Part shown: in pieces, positions 5,821 to 7,950 of the stretch | Layout: every line of letters begins with the position of its first letter | Position numbering within the stretch: the first letter of the stretch is position 1 | DNA from: Sutterellaceae bacterium | GTDB taxonomy: Bacteria > Pseudomonadota > Gammaproteobacteria > Burkholderiales > Burkholderiaceae_F | Direction of reading: 5' to 3' | Assembly: GCA_030531135.1 (NCBI GenBank) | Contig: JAUNOJ010000073.1 | Coordinates: 1 to 7,950 of the forward strand | Length of the DNA stretch: 7,950 bases | Position numbers and translations under genes: made by a program | Notes under the pieces: model-generated | Database searches by the model: none | Told to the model about the DNA's origin: nothing | What the model saw: the letters and a program-made list of their open reading frames with translations, nothing else

Positions 5821-7498
5821 GTCGGTACAAGTTTTGCAGGTAAGCGGCTAAGTTCGATTCGGCGCCCGGTATGCCGTTCAAGATGTCGTCGACGAGCGTT
5901 TCGATTCTTCTATCGACAGCACGGTCGATAGCCGGAAATGGCAGTTGCAGCAAGTTTCCTTTGAGAATCTTGATTTCATCAAAAAGCTTGATGTACAGGT
6001 ACTGAAAGACGGATGAGTTCAGGAAGGCCATCACCGTCTTCGTGCTCATGTTCGGCACATTTGGAATCAGAATATTTCCACTGTTCAAAAAGAGAGAACG
6101 GCTCGTGTCCAACGCAAAAGTCAGTTTCTTAGAGATGAATTTGTAGACCAACTTTTCCGGAGCTCGGTATATGTCTTCGCTTGCGACCTGCTGGTAACTT
6201 GAGCGATCGTAACGGATGAAGTATCGGGCAGTTTTCAAAGTAAACGGAGCGATCTCTTTACCGGTGTAAATGACTTCGTCTCCGGTTTCACGCTCTTTGT
6301 GCAGGTGGCGGGAATTGTCACCGGTGACGATTCCCAACGCCCAACGGCTGTCCTTGAGCGTGTTGTTGCCCAAAGATCGAATTTTTTGCAGAATCTCTTG
6401 ATCTGTTTTGTCGATCGCTCCCAAAACCAAATTTGCCGACTCGTAAATTGTTGCTTTGGCAATTGTCGTGCTCTTGCCGTTTTCTTCAAACGCGAAGGTC
6501 TCCGCATTTAGTGACTTTACGTGCTCAATGCTGGCGTAAGTCGTTGTGACACCTGAGAAAAGCTCATTAAATACTTTGATTTTGGATAGATTGCCTTGCG
6601 TCAACAAAAACAGCCGAAGATCCTTGTGCGTCTTGACGTTGAGGATGGACGAGGGCATCAAAAAGTTCAGTCGCCCCTCATCGTTTAACAAAGAGAAGGC
6701 TTTTTCCAAAAAGAGCGTAGCGGTTTCGTTCGACTCGATGGTGCTACCGACAACTTTATCCTTGCGCACGGCGCCCCAAGGCGGATTGGTGGCGATGACG
6801 TCAAACGTTTGCGAATATTCGGCAAATAGTCCTGTGCCTACATTTTCGGACAGAAAGTCCGTGCAGAAAATGTTCGGGTAGAAATCCTTTTCCGCATAAC
6901 GAAGCATGAGATTGGCCTTGGCAATCATCACGGCGACGGGATCGTTGTCGAACCCATAAATGCGATGCGGATCGGCATTGCAAAGGCTCATCAGGAAGAT
7001 GCCGCTCCCGCAACACGGATCCAGAAATGTCTTTTGATGCCCAAGATCGTATTGGCCGACCATTTCTTGAGCCACTTTCGCTGTCGTGTAATAGGTGCCG
7101 CGTAAGTTCTTTTCGCCTTCTTCGAGTAACGATTGGTAGACCGTTCCCAAGATGTCGGTTTCTTCAGGAATGGGGGTGTCAACCAATGCATCGATGAGAG
7201 TCAAGTCGGCGTACTCGTTTCTAAATTGACGATACGACTTTTTGTTTGCGTGACCGTCTTTTTCAAAGAGTTGAACGCAAAGGGTGAATAAAACATCGGC
7301 GCGATCGAGCCCACAAGCTACATCAATTAACGATTCGATTTGTTTACGGTGCTCTTTATTATTCAGGCGTTCAAGCGGGATAAATTTTTTCTGTGAACGG
7401 GTTTTGTTGGCCCGGGTTTTCAGCTTTGTTGAGGTGTTTGGATTGAGTCTATTCCAGTTGCGAGTCGTGGCGTAAGAAACTTCCATGGCAATGAGCAT
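5765..7498 (-). CDS. Adenine-N6 DNA methyltransferase with own specificity domain (TaqI/Eco57I-like)
   Basis: Predicted enzyme of 577 residues that transfers a methyl group from S-adenosylmethionine to adenine in DNA. Conserved methylase motifs appear in the gamma-class order: X, RGTYYTTAKVAQEMV (133-147); I, LDPCCGSGIFL (159-169); II, YGFDNDP (181-187); III, FCTDFL (211-216); IV, NPPWG (238-242); then a segment with GRLNFLMPSSIL (275-286). Residues about 380-577 resemble the TaqI-type target-recognition domain, with GIVTGDN (389-395), a KLVYKFISKKL segment (449-459), AFLNSSVFQYLY (491-502) and LLQLPFP (516-522). Residues about 6-18 (EVSYATTRNWNRL) look like part of a helix-turn-helix. No nuclease motif is visible and no restriction gene is adjacent, so it looks solitary. 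ATG 7498 has no clear ribosome site, and an in-frame TAG lies nine codons upstream (7523-7525), so the N-terminus may be clipped; ATG 7486 is an alternative start. Base composition looks lower in GC than ttdAB, as in transferred DNA. Confidence 0.85.
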   Translation of the reverse strand: MLIAMEVSYATTRNWNRLNPNTSTKLKTRANKTRSQKKFIPLERLNNKEHRKQIESLIDVACGLDRADVLFTLCVQLFEKDGHANKKSYRQFRNEYADLTLIDALVDTPIPEETDILGTVYQSLLEEGEKNLRGTYYTTAKVAQEMVGQYDLGHQKTFLDPCCGSGIFLMSLCNADPHRIYGFDNDPVAVMIAKANLMLRYAEKDFYPNIFCTDFLSENVGTGLFAEYSQTFDVIATNPPWGAVRKDKVVGSTIESNETATLFLEKAFSLLNDEGRLNFLMPSSILNVKTHKDLRLFLLTQGNLSKIKVFNELFSGVTTTYASIEHVKSLNAETFAFEENGKSTTIAKATIYESANLVLGAIDKTDQEILQKIRSLGNNTLKDSRWALGIVTGDNSRHLHKERETGDEVIYTGKEIAPFTLKTARYFIRYDRSSYQQVASEDIYRAPEKLVYKFISKKLTFALDTSRSLFLNSGNILIPNVPNMSTKTVMAFLNSSVFQYLYIKLFDEIKILKGNLLQLPFPAIDRAVDRRIETLVDDILNGIPGAESNLAAYLQNLYRLTDDEMARIRQVADHAEQ

Positions 7499-7549
7499 CT
7501 TGTATTTGTGAAAAAGTCGATGCTAATGCCGAATGCAATTTGTCGCCCT

Positions 7550-7586
7550 CGAAAAATCGAAAAGGCAACAGCCGGTGGTGTTGCCT
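7550..7586 (-). terminator. Intrinsic terminator after the alpha/beta hydrolase gene
   Basis: AGGCAACA (7563-7570) pairs perfectly with TGTTGCCT (7579-7586) around an 8-base loop. Read on the - strand, T runs follow (TTT then CGA then TTTTT). It lies 15 bases beyond the hydrolase stop, so the methylase gene further on should need its own promoter in 7499-7560. I see no good promoter there. Confidence 0.85.
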
Positions 7587-7601
7587 CCATACGTCACTGC
7601 C

Positions 7602-7950
7602 TTAAAGGGCTTTGTTGTCTAACGGAATATTGACCGGCATTTCCAAGGGCTTGGGACCCGTGTGCGGCACGTCATAGCCGTCCAACTTCTTTTCTTTGAG
7701 CCAATCGAAAAGCACTTTTGCGACTTCGAGATTGTTCTTGTCGGCAAAGGGCACGTGCGTATTGCCCTTGATTCCCAGTGAGGGAAGCTCGATCAAGCGT
7801 GCGTCGCCTCCGTGCTTGTTAACAAGCTCCACAAACTGTTTGGCACGCGCACGAGACAAGCGCCACACGTCCTCGTTAAAGACCGTGCTCGGCTTATCGG
7901 CGATGTTGTCACCGTAGAAAATCACAATCGGCATCTTGGTGAGTGCCATC
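7602..7950 (-). CDS. Alpha/beta hydrolase, C-terminal part (runs off the window)
   Basis: Only the last 115 or so residues are present; the reading frame continues past the right edge, and the ATG at 7949 is probably internal. The segment MPIVIFYGDNIADKP fits the beta-strand and loop that carries the acidic residue of the triad (Asp14 of this fragment). GIKGNTHVPFADKNN carries the likely catalytic His65. FDWLKEKKLD closes the fold, followed by a proline-rich tail. The nucleophile serine would lie upstream, outside the window. Such hydrolases are often esterases or dienelactone-type enzymes; the substrate and any signal peptide cannot be told from this part. The gene ends at TAA 7602-7604 with its own terminator. 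Confidence 0.75.
   Translation of the reverse strand, partial: MALTKMPIVIFYGDNIADKPSTVFNEDVWRLSRARAKQFVELVNKHGGDARLIELPSLGIKGNTHVPFADKNNLEVAKVLFDWLKEKKLDGYDVPHTGPKPLEMPVNIPLDNKAL

Noticed and set aside
4513..7498. ATPase plus methylase as an intact new defence system
   Set aside because: The two genes are convergent rather than co-transcribed, the ATPase has lost its nuclease-like domain and has a changed P-loop flank, and both proteins belong to known families. A decayed accessory block is the simpler reading.
1..7950. CRISPR array, tRNA or rRNA genes, or an insertion sequence
   Set aside because: I saw no regularly spaced repeat series, no tRNA cloverleaf or rRNA signature, and no transposase motifs or terminal inverted repeats with target duplications around the accessory block.

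Overview
This window looks like chromosomal DNA of a Gram-negative, probably anaerobic or microaerobic proteobacterium. My best guess is a gut betaproteobacterium of the Sutterellaceae type (Sutterella/Parasutterella). That guess rests on the tartrate dehydratase pair, an exported dipeptidase E-like protein with a twin-arginine N-terminus, a partial alpha/beta hydrolase, and gut-type AAA-ATPase and methylase accessory genes. It is inference from protein style and base composition, not from a marker gene.

Layout. (1) Positions 1-1120 hold a leader with a strong stem-loop, then a complete LysR-family regulator on the + strand. (2) Positions 1121-2280 hold a 290-base leader with repeats and a long, switch-like RNA hairpin, then a dipeptidase E homologue with a complete Ser-His-Glu triad behind an N-terminal export signal. 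(3) Positions 2318-2396 hold two back-to-back intrinsic terminators, one per strand, separating this unit from the convergent operon that follows. (4) Positions 2456-3966, on the - strand, hold ttdA-ttdB, encoding the two subunits of the iron-sulfur enzyme L(+)-tartrate dehydratase, with overlapping stop and start codons. (5) Positions 3967-4512 are a 546-base gap with no convincing gene but many inverted and direct repeats. (6) Positions 4513-7498 form an accessory block: a C-terminally truncated AAA-ATPase-like gene (+) meets, tail to tail, an adenine-N6 DNA methyltransferase gene (-) with its own specificity domain and no visible restriction partner. (7) Positions 7550-7950 hold a - strand terminator and the C-terminal part of an alpha/beta hydrolase that runs off the window.

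How the genes work together. TtdAB would convert L-tartrate to oxaloacetate, which an anaerobe can reduce through malate to fumarate as an electron sink. The exported dipeptidase would cut aspartyl dipeptides in the periplasm and could feed the same C4-dicarboxylate pool, but that link is inference. The LysR gene is not adjacent to ttdA, so its target could be pepE, ttdAB or something outside the window. The ATPase/methylase block interrupts the metabolic genes, looks lower in GC, and has signs of decay (lost nuclease domain, in-frame TGA, possibly clipped methylase N-terminus). It looks like the remains of a transferred module rather than an intact new system.
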